A stretch of DNA of 64,000 bases from Clostridioides sp. ES-S-0054-01 (GTDB taxonomy: Bacteria; Bacillota; Clostridia; Peptostreptococcales; Peptostreptococcaceae). The first letter of the stretch is position 1. Every line of letters starts with the position of its first letter. This document shows, in pieces, positions 34,965-45,163 of this stretch. Location: NCBI GenBank assembly GCA_021561035.1, contig CP067346.1:3503001-3567000 (forward strand), read 5' to 3'. The notes under the pieces were generated by a model. It ran no database searches. It was given only the letters and a program-made list of their open reading frames with translations, and had not been told where the DNA came from. The translations under genes and the position numbers were made by a program.

Positions 34965-37334
34965 CTAAAATGTTTGCTCAGTTCTTCCTATTATCTCATC
35001 TTGTAATGTTCTACTTAGGTTATTGAAATGGTCACTATATCCTGCAACTCTAACTATCAAGTCTTTGTAATCTTGAGGATTCTTTTGAGCCTCTAACAGT
35101 ACATTTTTATCAAATACATTAAATTGTATATGATGACCATCCATATTAAAGTATGCTCTTACTAGATTAGCCATATTATCCAATCCTTTTTCTCCTTGAA
35201 CCACTGATGGTGCAAATCTTTGATTTAATAGTGTTCCTCCAGTTTTTATGTGGTCCATCTTAGCACAAGATTTTATAACTGCTGTAGGTCCATTAGTATC
35301 TCCACCTTTTTCAGGTGAAATTCCCTCTGAAACTGGTTTTGCACAAAGTCTACCGTTTGGACTTGCTCCCATAATTTCTCCAAAGTATATATGACAAGTT
35401 GTTGGTAGCATATCTACTCTGTATTCTCCACCACAAACAGTTGGTCTACCAGTTACCTCATTGTAATATGCATTGAATATCTCTTGCATTATCTCATCAG
35501 CATAATCATCATCATTTCCATATTTAGGAGTCTTATTTGAAACTAAATTAAGTATGGCTTCGTATCCTTCAAAATTAGCATCAAGTGCTTTAAGTAATGT
35601 ATCCATATCAAATTTTTTCTTATCAAATACATTATATTTTATTGCTGTTAAACTATCTGTTATAGTGCCTATACCAACACCCTGTATATATCTAGTGTTG
35701 TATCTTGCCCCACCTCTTTGATAGTCCTTACCTTTTTTTATACAATCATCAACTATTGTAGACATAAGTGGACAAGGCATATGTTTTGCACATATATTTT
35801 CTATTACAGCATTTCCCTCTACCTTTATGTCAATCATATAATGTAATTGCTTTTTAAATGCCTCAAATAATTCCTCATAAGATTTAAAGCTTCTAGGGTC
35901 TCCAGTTTCAATACCTATTTGCTTTTTACTAATTGGGTCATATCCATTATTTAATGTTAATTCAAGTATTTTTGGAATATTCATATATCCAGTTAAAACA
36001 TATGCTTCTTTACCAAAACATCCAGTTTCAACACAGCCACTAGTTCCACCAAGTCTAGCATCTTCTATAGTCTTTCCAGCTTCCATAAGCTCTTGAACTA
36101 TTGCTTCAGTATTATAAAATGCTGGTTGCCCCCATCCTTTTCTCGATATTTCACAAGCTCTCTTTAAGAATTTTTGAGGAGTCTTTTTACTTATTTGAAC
36201 GTTTGAACTAGGTTGTATCAATTTCATTTCATCCATAACATCAAGTATTATATAACTAACTTCATTAACACCATCTTGACCATCTGGATTTATTCCACCA
36301 GTGTTTATATTTGCAAAGTCTGTATATGTACTACTTTCTTTTAATGTTATACCAACTTTTGGTGGTGCTGGTTGATTGTTAAATTTAACCCATAAACATT
36401 CAAGTAATTCTTGTGCTCTATCTCTATCTAGTATTCCATTCTCTACATCTCTTTCATAGAAAGGATTTAGATGCTGGTCAAGTCTTCCTGGAGTAAAAGC
36501 ATCCCATATATTAAGTTCAGTAGTAACCCCTATATGAACAAACCAGTACATTTGTATAGCTTGATGATAAGTTTCTGGTTTGTGAGCTGGTACAACATCA
36601 CAAGTTTCAGCAATTAACAATAAATCGTTTTTCTTAGCTTCATCTGTTTCCTCTTTTGCCATTTGTCTTGCTTTTTCAGCATATCTTTTGCCTAATATAA
36701 CCATTGCATCACAAGCTATTGCCATAGCTTCTAAGTCAGCTTTTTTATTATATGCATCTAAATCATTAAGAAAATCTAATTCTTTTAACCTTGCCTCTAT
36801 GTCTTCCTTTAAATCTAAAAATCCTTTTTTATATATTGTATCTCCACAAACTGTATGTCCTGGAGCTCTTTGCTCCATAAACTCTGTGAACATACCTGCT
36901 TCATATGCTGCTAACCATTCAGGTGTCATAGCATTTATTATCTTATCTCTTGTTTGTCTCTTTTTCCAAAAAGGAATTATTTCTTCTTTATGTATTTTTC
37001 TTGCTTCTTCAGATACACTAAAATTTATTATATCTCTATTATGCATTACTTCTAAATCTTCCATTGTATGACAACAAATCTCTGGATATGTTGGTGCTCC
37101 ATTAGGAGAATCCCCTTTTTCGCCTACTATTAATTCTCCATCATTTATGCTAAGAGTTCTATTTTCAATATAATGCTTAAATGATAAAGCACGAAGCACA
37201 GGAATCTCTACACTTCCCTCATATTTTTTATAAGCTTCCGTCATAAGTACTGCTCTTTCAATAGATATGTGTGGTTCTGCATTAATACTTTCTTCTCTTA
37301 ATTTTTTAGTTCTCTCAAAAGTTCCTCTTGCCAT
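34965..37334 (-). CDS. hypD: trans-4-Hydroxy-L-proline dehydratase (glycyl radical enzyme)
   Basis: Removes water from trans-4-hydroxy-L-proline to give pyrroline-5-carboxylate, by radical chemistry under anaerobic conditions. From the ATG at 37334 (GGAGGG upstream) it has 789 aa. The catalytic thiyl Cys is Cys434 in GTSGCVE, with Glu436, and the glycyl radical is Gly765 in RVAGYSDHF. These numbers equal those of the characterised C. difficile enzyme, which also confirms the start. The activating enzyme gene ends 4 bp upstream and proC lies downstream, giving the complete route to proline. Confidence 0.97.
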   Translation of the reverse strand: MARGTFERTKKLREESINAEPHISIERAVLMTEAYKKYEGSVEIPVLRALSFKHYIENRTLSINDGELIVGEKGDSPNGAPTYPEICCHTMEDLEVMHNRDIINFSVSEEARKIHKEEIIPFWKKRQTRDKIINAMTPEWLAAYEAGMFTEFMEQRAPGHTVCGDTIYKKGFLDLKEDIEARLKELDFLNDLDAYNKKADLEAMAIACDAMVILGKRYAEKARQMAKEETDEAKKNDLLLIAETCDVVPAHKPETYHQAIQMYWFVHIGVTTELNIWDAFTPGRLDQHLNPFYERDVENGILDRDRAQELLECLWVKFNNQPAPPKVGITLKESSTYTDFANINTGGINPDGQDGVNEVSYIILDVMDEMKLIQPSSNVQISKKTPQKFLKRACEISRKGWGQPAFYNTEAIVQELMEAGKTIEDARLGGTSGCVETGCFGKEAYVLTGYMNIPKILELTLNNGYDPISKKQIGIETGDPRSFKSYEELFEAFKKQLHYMIDIKVEGNAVIENICAKHMPCPLMSTIVDDCIKKGKDYQRGGARYNTRYIQGVGIGTITDSLTAIKYNVFDKKKFDMDTLLKALDANFEGYEAILNLVSNKTPKYGNDDDYADEIMQEIFNAYYNEVTGRPTVCGGEYRVDMLPTTCHIYFGEIMGASPNGRLCAKPVSEGISPEKGGDTNGPTAVIKSCAKMDHIKTGGTLLNQRFAPSVVQGEKGLDNMANLVRAYFNMDGHHIQFNVFDKNVLLEAQKNPQDYKDLIVRVAGYSDHFNNLSRTLQDEIIGRTEQTF

Positions 37335-37338
37335 TTTA

Positions 37339-38247
37339 TTACCCTCCAATCTTAGTATTGAAATTACTTGCCTCAAACAGTCTTTTTATTTCCTCTAGCT
37401 TTTCTTCAGATGGTCTTTGCAATTCTTCTCCTTCATACTTTTTATAAATTTTATCATACTTATGTTTACCAATATTATGATATGGAAGAAGACTTACTGC
37501 TTTTATATTCAAAGGCTTTAAAAACTCTATCATTTTTTTAACCTCTAAATTTTCATCATCTACATTTACTCCTACAATTAATGGTATTCTTATATTTATA
37601 TTAGCTCCTAATTCACTCAAAAGCTTAACATTTTCAAGTATTAAATCATTTGATTTTCCTGTAAATTTTCTGTGCTTTTCTTCATCAATAAGCTTAATAT
37701 CATATAAGAATAAATCTGCACATTTAGCAACTCTTTCATAATTTTCTGACTTTGCATAACCACAGGTATCAATTGCTACATGAATTCCCTTTGATTTGCA
37801 CATGTTTATTACTCCACAAATAAAATCCATGTCTTGAGCCATTACTTCTCCACCTGATAAAGTTACTCCACCACCTGATTCTTCATAAAAAACTCTATCC
37901 TTCTCTATCTCTTTAACTAAGTCTCTTACAGAATACTCTTGACCAACAATCTCTCTTGCATTGTTTACACAATAGTCTAAGCAAGTTTCACAAAACTCAC
38001 ACTTATCTTGGTCTAGACATATTTTTGTTTCACCTTTATAAATTGCCTTATGAGGACATATATTTATACATGCTTCACATCTTGAACATCTTTCTTCATT
38101 ATACAAAACTTGTTTTGTATATGTTTGGCTCTCTGGATTATGACACCAAACACACTCAAGTGGGCATCCTTTAAAAAAAACTGTACTTCTTATCCCTGGT
38201 CCATCATGTATGCTACATTTTTGTAAGTTTATAACTAATGGATTCAT
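37339..38247 (-). CDS. hypE: Glycyl-radical enzyme activating enzyme (radical SAM)
   Basis: Installs the glycyl radical in HypD using S-adenosylmethionine; 302 aa. The radical-SAM cluster motif is CPLECVWC (Cys28, Cys32, Cys35). Two ferredoxin-type [4Fe-4S] motifs follow (CSRCEACINICPHKA and CEFCETCLDYCVNNA). GGGVTLSGGEVMAQ is the SAM-binding GGE motif. It lies directly upstream of hypD in the same operon, and its partner is therefore clear. The symbol follows the usual name for the HypD activase and is unrelated to hydrogenase HypE. Confidence 0.94.
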   Translation of the reverse strand: MNPLVINLQKCSIHDGPGIRSTVFFKGCPLECVWCHNPESQTYTKQVLYNEERCSRCEACINICPHKAIYKGETKICLDQDKCEFCETCLDYCVNNAREIVGQEYSVRDLVKEIEKDRVFYEESGGGVTLSGGEVMAQDMDFICGVINMCKSKGIHVAIDTCGYAKSENYERVAKCADLFLYDIKLIDEEKHRKFTGKSNDLILENVKLLSELGANINIRIPLIVGVNVDDENLEVKKMIEFLKPLNIKAVSLLPYHNIGKHKYDKIYKKYEGEELQRPSEEKLEEIKRLFEASNFNTKIGG

Positions 38248-38545
38248 AATTTTTCACCCCTAAATAATATCCATTCCATTTTTTCATTTCTACGTAATTT
38301 ATCTTTATAGAGTATACCTATGAAAAGCATTTCTACAATTACATAATACTATATTTGTTATTATTTTGTCTATATATTTTTAGTAATATTAAAAATCTTT
38401 ATTTTGCTATGATATTTATATTGTTTTTGTAAATTAAATTTAAATATTTATTAAATTTATTTTTATAAGAAAATATAGCAATAATCCGTAAACAATATAT
38501 TATTTTAGTTAATTTATATGTATATACCATAAAAATTAAATAAAA
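38248..38545. other. Spacer upstream of the hypE-hypD operon
   Basis: Very AT-rich with no gene. It should contain the operon promoter; I see no riboswitch and no convincing -35/-10 pair. Confidence 0.4.
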
Positions 38546-38577
38546 ATAGAGACTATACTTTACCATGTAGTCTCTAT
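38546..38577 (-). terminator. Terminator of the HtrA-like gene
   Basis: ATAGAGACTA and TAGTCTCTAT form a 10-bp stem with a 12-nt loop, followed on the minus strand by TTTTATTTAATTTTT. It lies 15 bp after the stop codon. Confidence 0.88.
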
Positions 38578-38591
38578 CTTTCTAGTCATAT

Positions 38592-39671
38592 TTAGAAATT
38601 TACATTTATTGTTACTGCTTTTCCGCCTCTATTTACTGTGATTTTTGTACTAGTACCTTTTGAGAAAGTATATAACTTTTTATTCAAGTCATTCATGCCT
38701 GTTATATCTGTATCTCCTACTTTAGTTATAATATCTCCTACTTTTACTCCAGCTTTTTCTGCTGCTGAACCAAATATTACTTCTGCAACATAAACACCTT
38801 TCTCAGTACTTAATTTTGTACCTGTCGCTGCTTCATAATTTGATACATCTGTACCTTTTATACCTAAAGTTACTTTTTCATATTTTCCAGTTTTTATTAC
38901 TTCTTCAACTATGCTTTTAGCTGTATTAATTGGTATTGCAAACCCTAAACCTTCTGCTTGAGAAGCTTTTGCTGTATTTATACCAATTACTTGACCTTTT
39001 TGATTTAACAATGGTCCTCCACTATTTCCTGCATTTATACTTGCATCAGTTTGTAATAAACCAGTCATATTAGTTTTTTCTGTTTGTATAGTTCTATCTA
39101 ATCCACTTATTATCCCTTGAGTAACTGTTTTTTGGAAATCTAATCCAAGAGGATTGCCTATTGCTATTGATATATCTCCAACTTTTACTTTATCACTGTC
39201 AGCAAATTCTGCTGGTGTTAATCCAGTTTTATCAACTTTAACTATAGCCAAATCAAGTTGTTGGTCAAACCATACCACTTTACCTGAAGTTGTCGAACCA
39301 TCATTGAATAGTACATTTACACTTGTAGCTTGACCATCTGATATAACATGAGAATTAGTAAGTATATATCCATTTGAATCTACTATAATTCCAGTTCCTA
39401 CACCTTGTGTTTCAGTTGGTATTGCAAACATATTATTAGTATCAACGCTAGTTGTCGTAATACCTACAACAGATGGTGTGGCTTTTTCTGCAACTGCCTG
39501 ATAAATATTTTGGCTCTTACCATCATCATTTACAACTATTGGCGTAGAATTTCCTGTAGTCTTACTTCCTAAATTGTCTTTAACTAAAATTATTGTTAGT
39601 AAACTACTAAGTATTGAACTTATTATAGCAACTAATATTACTAAACTTATACCTTTCTTTCTTCTTGACAT
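38592..39671 (-). CDS. HtrA/DegP-like membrane-anchored serine protease with PDZ domain
   Basis: 359 aa from the ATG at 39671 (GGGAG 9 nt before); the longer frame is not supported. A transmembrane anchor at about 8-30 (ISLVILVAIISSILSSLLTIILV) puts the protease outside the membrane. The trypsin-like domain has His in LTNSHVISDG, Asp in LDLAIVKV and Ser in INAGNSGGPL. One PDZ domain occupies the last about 90 residues (GVYVAEVIFGSAAEKAGVKVGDIITKV). HtrA proteins remove misfolded surface and secreted proteins during stress. It is monocistronic. Confidence 0.93.
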   Translation of the reverse strand: MSRRKKGISLVILVAIISSILSSLLTIILVKDNLGSKTTGNSTPIVVNDDGKSQNIYQAVAEKATPSVVGITTTSVDTNNMFAIPTETQGVGTGIIVDSNGYILTNSHVISDGQATSVNVLFNDGSTTSGKVVWFDQQLDLAIVKVDKTGLTPAEFADSDKVKVGDISIAIGNPLGLDFQKTVTQGIISGLDRTIQTEKTNMTGLLQTDASINAGNSGGPLLNQKGQVIGINTAKASQAEGLGFAIPINTAKSIVEEVIKTGKYEKVTLGIKGTDVSNYEAATGTKLSTEKGVYVAEVIFGSAAEKAGVKVGDIITKVGDTDITGMNDLNKKLYTFSKGTSTKITVNRGGKAVTINVNF

Positions 39672-39739
39672 CTCATACCACTCCCTATCTAATATAATAT
39701 AAATTATCAAAATATATTTTTCCCAATTTTTCATAAAAA

Positions 39740-39785
39740 AATGAAACCATCTATTTTGAGTAAACTCCTTTTCGATGATTTCATT
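39740..39785 (-). terminator. Terminator of pgi
   Basis: On the minus strand AATGAAATCATC pairs with GATGGTTTCATT through one G-U pair and is followed by seven T. It lies 40 bp after the pgi stop codon. Confidence 0.88.
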
Positions 39786-39824
39786 ATATTATTTTAATCT
39801 TAATTAAACCTTAACTATTTAAAA

Positions 39825-41174
39825 TTATTTAAGTCTTTTTTCTAATTCTTCCTTTTCCTTTTCATAACCTGGTTTTCCTAATAAAGCAAACATATTTTTC
39901 TTGTAGGCTTCTACTCCTGGTTGGTCAAATGGATTAACTCCTAATAAATATCCACTTATTCCACAAGCTTTTTCAAAGAAATACACTAAATATCCAAAAT
40001 TATACTCATCTAATTGTGGTATATTTATTACTAAATTAGGTACTTTTCCATCTGTGTGAGCTAGTAGAGTTCCTTCAAAAGCTTTATGATTAACAAAATC
40101 TACAGTCTTACCTGCTAGATAATTTAAACCATCTAAATCTACTTCCTCTGAATTTATAGTTATATTTCTCTTACAGTTCTCAACATTGAGTACTGTTTCA
40201 AATAAAAGTCTTTTTCCATCTTGTATATATTGCCCCATAGAATGTAAATCTGTTGAAAAATCTACAGAAGCAGGGAATAAACCTTTATTTTCTTTTCCTT
40301 CACTTTCCCCATAAAGTTGTTTCCACCACTCACTTACATAGTGTAACTGAGGTTCGTAGTTAACCAATAGTTCTACATCTTTTCCTTTTCTATGTAAAAT
40401 TGTTCTAGCAACAGCATATCTATAACTATCATTACTTTTTAAATCAGGATTTTGAAATGCTTCTCTAGCATCATTTGCACCTTTCATCATAGCATCAATA
40501 TCAAGCCCTGCAGCAGCAATAGGAAGTAATCCAACTGCTGTCAATACAGAGAAACGACCACCTACATCATCTGGTATTACAAAAGTCTCATATCCCTCTT
40601 CTGTAGCTAACTGTCTAAGTGCACCTTTACTTGAATCTGTTGTTGCGTAAATTCTCTTTCTCGCTTCTTCTTTACCATACTTTTTCTCTAAGTAATCTTT
40701 AAATATTCTAAAAGCAAGAGCTGGTTCTGTAGTAGTTCCTGATTTAGATATTACATTTACAGAAATATCCTTTCCTTCAATTATATCTAATAAATCCATA
40801 ATGTATGTTGAGCTTATATTATGCCCTACAAAATATACTTCTGGAGCTTTTCTTTGTTCTTTTTTAAGTCCATTTCTAAAAGAATGACTTACCATATCTA
40901 TAGCAGCTCTTGAACCTAAATAAGAGCCTCCTATACCTATTACTAAAAGGACGTCTGAATCAGATTTTATCTTTTCAGCAGATTTTTTTATTCTATCAAA
41001 CTCTTCCTTATCATAATTTTTAGGAAGGTCTATCCAACCTAGAAAAGTATTTCCTAAGCCTGTTTTGTTATGTAACATCTCATGTGCAACATCTACATAT
41101 GGTTGCATAACATCTATTTCGTTTTGACAAAAAAACTCCATAGCTTTACTATAATCAAAATTTATTTTTCCCAT
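39825..41174 (-). CDS. pgi: Glucose-6-phosphate isomerase
   Basis: Interconverts glucose 6-phosphate and fructose 6-phosphate in glycolysis. 449 aa is the length of the short Firmicute form. Motifs: [31 protein letters not shown] (sugar-phosphate loop), [21 protein letters not shown], and [26 protein letters not shown] with the C-terminal Lys in [19 protein letters not shown] precedes the ATG. It is transcribed alone. Confidence 0.97.
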   Translation of the reverse strand: MGKINFDYSKAMEFFCQNEIDVMQPYVDVAHEMLHNKTGLGNTFLGWIDLPKNYDKEEFDRIKKSAEKIKSDSDVLLVIGIGGSYLGSRAAIDMVSHSFRNGLKKEQRKAPEVYFVGHNISSTYIMDLLDIIEGKDISVNVISKSGTTTEPALAFRIFKDYLEKKYGKEEARKRIYATTDSSKGALRQLATEEGYETFVIPDDVGGRFSVLTAVGLLPIAAAGLDIDAMMKGANDAREAFQNPDLKSNDSYRYAVARTILHRKGKDVELLVNYEPQLHYVSEWWKQLYGESEGKENKGLFPASVDFSTDLHSMGQYIQDGKRLLFETVLNVENCKRNITINSEEVDLDGLNYLAGKTVDFVNHKAFEGTLLAHTDGKVPNLVINIPQLDEYNFGYLVYFFEKACGISGYLLGVNPFDQPGVEAYKKNMFALLGKPGYEKEKEELEKRLK

Positions 41175-41353
41175 TTAAATCCCTCTTTTCAGCATATTCG
41201 TTTTAAAGAGATTATAACATAAAATATGGGTGTTTTTTTTTAAAATTTGCCACAAAATTATACATATATCATCACTGGCTATTAGGAAATCGATTCTTCT
41301 AAATACTATAACTATCTATAAATTTTTAAATTTTAATCAAATAAATTTATAAA

Positions 41354-41390
41354 AAAAGAAACTCTAAACATATGGTTTAGAATTTCTTTT
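41354..41390. terminator. Terminator of the Na/Pi cotransporter gene
   Basis: AAAAGAAA and TCTAAAC pair with GTTTAGA and TTTCTTTT around a single mismatch, with A/T tails on both sides. It lies about 50 bp after the stop codon. Confidence 0.85.
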
Positions 41391-41437
41391 TATTTATTTT
41401 ATACTTCAATTTTTATATTATTTTAAATCAACTATTT

Positions 41438-43066
41438 TTAATCATTTCCTAATCTCTTAGCTATAACTTGTTGCGCTATGTTGACAGCATGGTCAGATAT
41501 TCTCTCTAGATTACTTATTACATCTAAATAAATAACTCCATTCTCTATACTACATAGATTATTATTCAATCTGTACATATGATTAGCTCTACAAGATTTT
41601 TCCATTATATCAACTTGTTCTTCGATTTTTATAACCTTGCAAGCCAAATCTATATTATCACTTCTCATTGATTCTAACGCATAAGTATAGGCTGAAACAA
41701 CTCTATTGTACATAACATCAAGTTCAGATTGTCCTTCTTCTGAGAAAGAAATATTTGAATCTATTGCAACTTGTGATAATTCAGCTATGTTTTTAGCGTG
41801 GTCACCAATTCTTTCTATATCATTGACTGTATTAAACAAGGTATCCACAACTTCTCTTGAATCATCATCTAAAGGTGCTTTTGAAAGTTTAAGTAAGTAA
41901 TTCAAAATAGCTTTCTGTAAATCATTGATTAATCTCTCTCGTCTATATGTCTTGTCTATTTTTTCAGCTGAATGTTCTACTAAAGCTTCCATAGATGCAT
42001 TTAGACTTTCCTTAGCCTTCTCACCCATACGAAGTGCTTCTTTTATCGTATTTGCAAGAGCTATAGAAGGAGTTTCTATCATTCTATCGTCTATATATTT
42101 GATAGTCTTAGTTTCATCTTCATCTATGTCGCCTACTTTATCAGGAACAAGCTTTATAGCTAGTTTTATGATAAGATTTGTAAATGGCAAAAGTATCAAT
42201 ACAGATATTATATTAAACAGTGTATGTGTATTGGCTATTTGTCTTGCAACATTGCTTGGGTCCCAACTTGTAACCAAACTTACTACTGGTTTATTCAAGA
42301 ATATCAAGAATATCACCGTTCCTAAAACATTGAAGATTAGATGCATCATGGCTGCTCTTCGTGCATTTTTGTTGGCACCAATACTCGATAACAGTGAAGT
42401 TACACATGTACCAATATTTTGACCATAAAGAATTGGTAGTGCTGCTGATAATGGCACTAGACCTTCTGCTGCCAATGCAACCAACATCCCCATAGATGCA
42501 CTTGAACTTTGTATTATTGCTGTAATCCCAAATCCCAATAATAATCCAAGTAGAGGATATCTACCAAATGTAACAAGTAAGTCAGTAAATCCTTGATAAT
42601 CTCTTAGTGGTTCTACTGCCATCTTCATAAAATCCATACCTGTAAATAATATACCAAAACCTATAAGTATTTCGGCTATATTTTTTATTCTAGGCTTATT
42701 TCCAAATAAATAAAGTATAATACCTACACCTAGTGCCACTGGAGCCATACCAGTTAAGTCAAAAGATACCAATTGGGCTGTAACAGTAGTACCTATATTA
42801 GCACCCATTATAACTCCGATTGCCTGTTTTAAAGTCATTATTCCCGCATTTACGAAACCAACAACCATTACAGTAGTAGCACTTGAACTTTGTATTACTG
42901 CTGTAACTCCTGTACCTACTAAAACCCCCATAAATAGGTTACTAGTAAGTAATTTTATTATCTTTTTTAGCTTTGTCCCAGCAGATTTTTGAAGACCTTC
43001 TCCCATAAGGTTCATACCGTATAAGAACAGACCTAATCCACCCATTAGACTTATTATAATGTTCAA
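41438..43066 (-). CDS. Na+/phosphate cotransporter (NptA type) with C-terminal PhoU-like domain
   Basis: A sodium-driven phosphate transporter, 542 aa. Two Na/Pi repeats hold the paired QSSSATTVMVVGFVNAG and QSSSASMGMLVALAAEG signatures, and GANIGTTVTAQL and GQNIGTCVTSLL complete the re-entrant loops, with about eight transmembrane helices over residues 1-310. The last about 200 residues are a helical PhoU-like domain (NDIERIGDHAKNIAEL and SNLERISDHAVNIAQQ). The start is TTG after AAGGAGG. A TATAAT with 11-bp-spaced repeats lies upstream. The transport direction in vivo is uncertain. Confidence 0.92.
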   Translation of the reverse strand: MNIIISLMGGLGLFLYGMNLMGEGLQKSAGTKLKKIIKLLTSNLFMGVLVGTGVTAVIQSSSATTVMVVGFVNAGIMTLKQAIGVIMGANIGTTVTAQLVSFDLTGMAPVALGVGIILYLFGNKPRIKNIAEILIGFGILFTGMDFMKMAVEPLRDYQGFTDLLVTFGRYPLLGLLLGFGITAIIQSSSASMGMLVALAAEGLVPLSAALPILYGQNIGTCVTSLLSSIGANKNARRAAMMHLIFNVLGTVIFLIFLNKPVVSLVTSWDPSNVARQIANTHTLFNIISVLILLPFTNLIIKLAIKLVPDKVGDIDEDETKTIKYIDDRMIETPSIALANTIKEALRMGEKAKESLNASMEALVEHSAEKIDKTYRRERLINDLQKAILNYLLKLSKAPLDDDSREVVDTLFNTVNDIERIGDHAKNIAELSQVAIDSNISFSEEGQSELDVMYNRVVSAYTYALESMRSDNIDLACKVIKIEEQVDIMEKSCRANHMYRLNNNLCSIENGVIYLDVISNLERISDHAVNIAQQVIAKRLGND

Positions 43067-43131
43067 ATTATTTCCTCCTTGTGAAGAGATTACTATATCT
43101 AAAAATTTTATAACCTATTGTATTTTATCAA

Positions 43132-43166
43132 ATTATAGGAGTTGCAATGTTAAATTCATGTTAAAT
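43132..43166 (-). promoter_or_regulatory. Predicted Pho-type promoter of the Na/Pi cotransporter
   Basis: On the minus strand two ATTTAACAT units start 11 nt apart (43147-43166). A perfect -10, TATAAT (43132-43137), lies about 10 nt further on. This is the layout of a Pho box, and it fits the phosphate role of the gene 66 bp away. A third ATTTAACAT at 43187-43195 is out of phase. Confidence 0.55.
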
Positions 43167-43189
43167 ATTACAAAATTATTAAGTTTATG

Positions 43190-44794
43190 TTAAATTTTTG
43201 TATTATTAGTGTATTTTTGTATTATTTTTTCTGCACATCTTATACCATCAACTGCTGCTGTAACTATCCCACCTGCGTATCCAGCACCTTCACCACATGG
43301 ATATAGATTCTTAATACTTATTGATTCTAAAGTATTTTCATCTCTTACTATTCTTATTGGTGATGATGACCTAGTTTCTACTCCGGTTAAAACAGCATCA
43401 TACATTGCAAATCCATTTAATTTTTTATCAAGAGATATAAATGCTTCTCTCATAGTCTCTGTTACAAAGCTAGGTAAACATTCGCTTAAATTTGTAAGTG
43501 TATATCCCGGTCTATATGATGGCTCAACACTTCCTAAATTTAAAGAAGCTTTATTATTGATAAAATCTCCAACAAGCTGAACTGGTGCATTGTAATTTTT
43601 TCCACCTAGTTCAAAGGCTAATTTCTCATATTTCTGTTGGAAATGCACACCTGCTAGTGGATTATTACTATTAAAATCTTCTGGCGTTACATTTACTAAA
43701 AATGCACTATTTGCATTTACTTTATCTCTTGCATGTTCACTCATACCATTTGTAACTATTTCAAAATCATTTGATGTAGATGCTATGACACTACCTCCTG
43801 GACACATACAAAAAGTATATGCTGTTCTTCCATTTGAAACATGCTCTATAAGTCTATAATCAGCAGCTCCTAATCTAGGATGATTATAAAACTCCTTATA
43901 CTGTGCTTTATTTATTAAATCTTGTGGATGTTCAACTCTAGCTCCTATTGCAAAAGGTTTCTGAACTATTTTTACACCTCTTGAATACAACATTTCATAA
44001 GTATCTCTTGCACTATGCCCTACAGCTAATATAATCGTATCTGTATCTATTTTTTCGGTATCATTTATTATTACAGATTGTACAGAATCATTTGATACAA
44101 CTATATCTGTTACTTTTGAATTAAATCTAACTTGACCACCTAAATTTATTATTTCATTTCTTATATTTTTAACTACATTTTTTAATATATCTGTTCCTAC
44201 ATGTGGCTTATGTGAGTATAATATTTCATCTGGTGCTCCAAACTGAACCAATTCTTCTAATACTTTTCTACATCGTATATCTTTTATTCTAGTTGTAAGT
44301 TTACCGTCCGAAAAAGTTCCTGCTCCACCTTCTCCAAATTGAACGTTTGAATTATTTTTAAACTTTCTAGTTGTCCAAAACTCACTTATATCTTTAGTTC
44401 TATTGTCTACATCAAGACCTCTTTCAAGTATGATTGGTTCATAACCCATTTGAGCTAAAATCAAACCTGCAAACAAACCTGCTGGTCCACTACCAATTAC
44501 TAAAGGATTATTTTTTAATTTTTTATCACCCATGGTTACATTTACATATCTAACTTCCTTTATTTTTGTTACATCTTTTATTTTTGAGTTGAGTATTTTA
44601 TTTTCATCTTTAACTTCTACATCTACAGAATAAACAAACTCCATTTTTCCTTTTTTTCTAGCATCTACAGATTCTTTATATATACTATATTTAACTAAGT
44701 TTTTTTCTTTTATTCTTAGCTTCTTAAGTACAATATCTTTTAATAAAGATATATCTTTATCAATTCCAAGTTTTATATTAGATACTCTTAACAT
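43190..44794 (-). CDS. NAD(P)/FAD-dependent oxidoreductase (BaiN/HI0933-like dehydrogenase family)
   Basis: 534 aa from the ATG at 44794, which follows GAGAGG; the longer frame includes the preceding terminator and is not credible. An N-terminal about 90-residue domain precedes the FAD-binding Rossmann motif VIGSGPAGLFAGLILAQMG at about 105-123. NVQFGEGGAGTFSDGKLTTR and the C-terminal GEGAGYAGGIVTAAVDGIRCAE are signatures of the uncharacterised FAD dehydrogenase group (COG2509). The substrate is unknown. It is probably made from its own promoter. Confidence 0.88.
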   Translation of the reverse strand: MLRVSNIKLGIDKDISLLKDIVLKKLRIKEKNLVKYSIYKESVDARKKGKMEFVYSVDVEVKDENKILNSKIKDVTKIKEVRYVNVTMGDKKLKNNPLVIGSGPAGLFAGLILAQMGYEPIILERGLDVDNRTKDISEFWTTRKFKNNSNVQFGEGGAGTFSDGKLTTRIKDIRCRKVLEELVQFGAPDEILYSHKPHVGTDILKNVVKNIRNEIINLGGQVRFNSKVTDIVVSNDSVQSVIINDTEKIDTDTIILAVGHSARDTYEMLYSRGVKIVQKPFAIGARVEHPQDLINKAQYKEFYNHPRLGAADYRLIEHVSNGRTAYTFCMCPGGSVIASTSNDFEIVTNGMSEHARDKVNANSAFLVNVTPEDFNSNNPLAGVHFQQKYEKLAFELGGKNYNAPVQLVGDFINNKASLNLGSVEPSYRPGYTLTNLSECLPSFVTETMREAFISLDKKLNGFAMYDAVLTGVETRSSSPIRIVRDENTLESISIKNLYPCGEGAGYAGGIVTAAVDGIRCAEKIIQKYTNNTKI

Positions 44795-44822
44795 ATTGTT
44801 TTCCTCTCTTAGATTGTAATAT

Positions 44823-44849
44823 AAAAAAGCTAGGGTTATTCCTAGCTTT
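44823..44849. terminator. Terminator after the 105-aa hypothetical gene
   Basis: AAAGCTAGG and CCTAGCTTT form a 9-bp stem with a 6-nt loop, followed by TTT on the minus strand. It overlaps the end of the upstream gene. Confidence 0.85.
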
Positions 44850-45159
44850 CTACAAATATAACTTCTATATTCTCTTTTACTAGATTTTCTACCCAAATCT
44901 CATCTAGCACAAAATTCTTTATTTTGTTTACAACAAGTGCTTTATCTAAATTTTTTTTCAAATTTTTTACTAAGACCATTGCTTCAACTGATTTATTCAA
45001 TCTTTCAACATACAGAGAATTAACTTTAATTAATACAACCCTTAATTCACACAAATATAGCTCTTCACTACCTAAGGTAATTTCATCATCATATTTATAC
45101 ACACTAAATTCATATATATTTTCATAAGGTGTTATATTTTCTATTCCTATATAGTCCAT
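44842..45159 (-). CDS. Hypothetical protein, 105 aa
   Basis: Not recognised. A soluble, acidic protein beginning MDYIGIENITPYENIYEFSV with mixed strands followed by a helix-rich C-terminal half (VLVKNLKKNLDKALVVNKIKNF). No Cys clusters or membrane segments. It starts 4 bp after the 121-aa gene, with AAGGATAAG before the ATG, so the two are cotranscribed and probably work together. It ends in the terminator that overlaps its stop region. Confidence 0.7.
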   Translation of the reverse strand: MDYIGIENITPYENIYEFSVYKYDDEITLGSEELYLCELRVVLIKVNSLYVERLNKSVEAMVLVKNLKKNLDKALVVNKIKNFVLDEIWVENLVKENIEVIFVES

Positions 45160-45163
45160 TTAC

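Noticed and set aside
41925-42422. 165-codon plus-strand frame inside the Na/Pi cotransporter gene
   Set aside because: Antisense shadow of a well-supported gene; no independent start signals.
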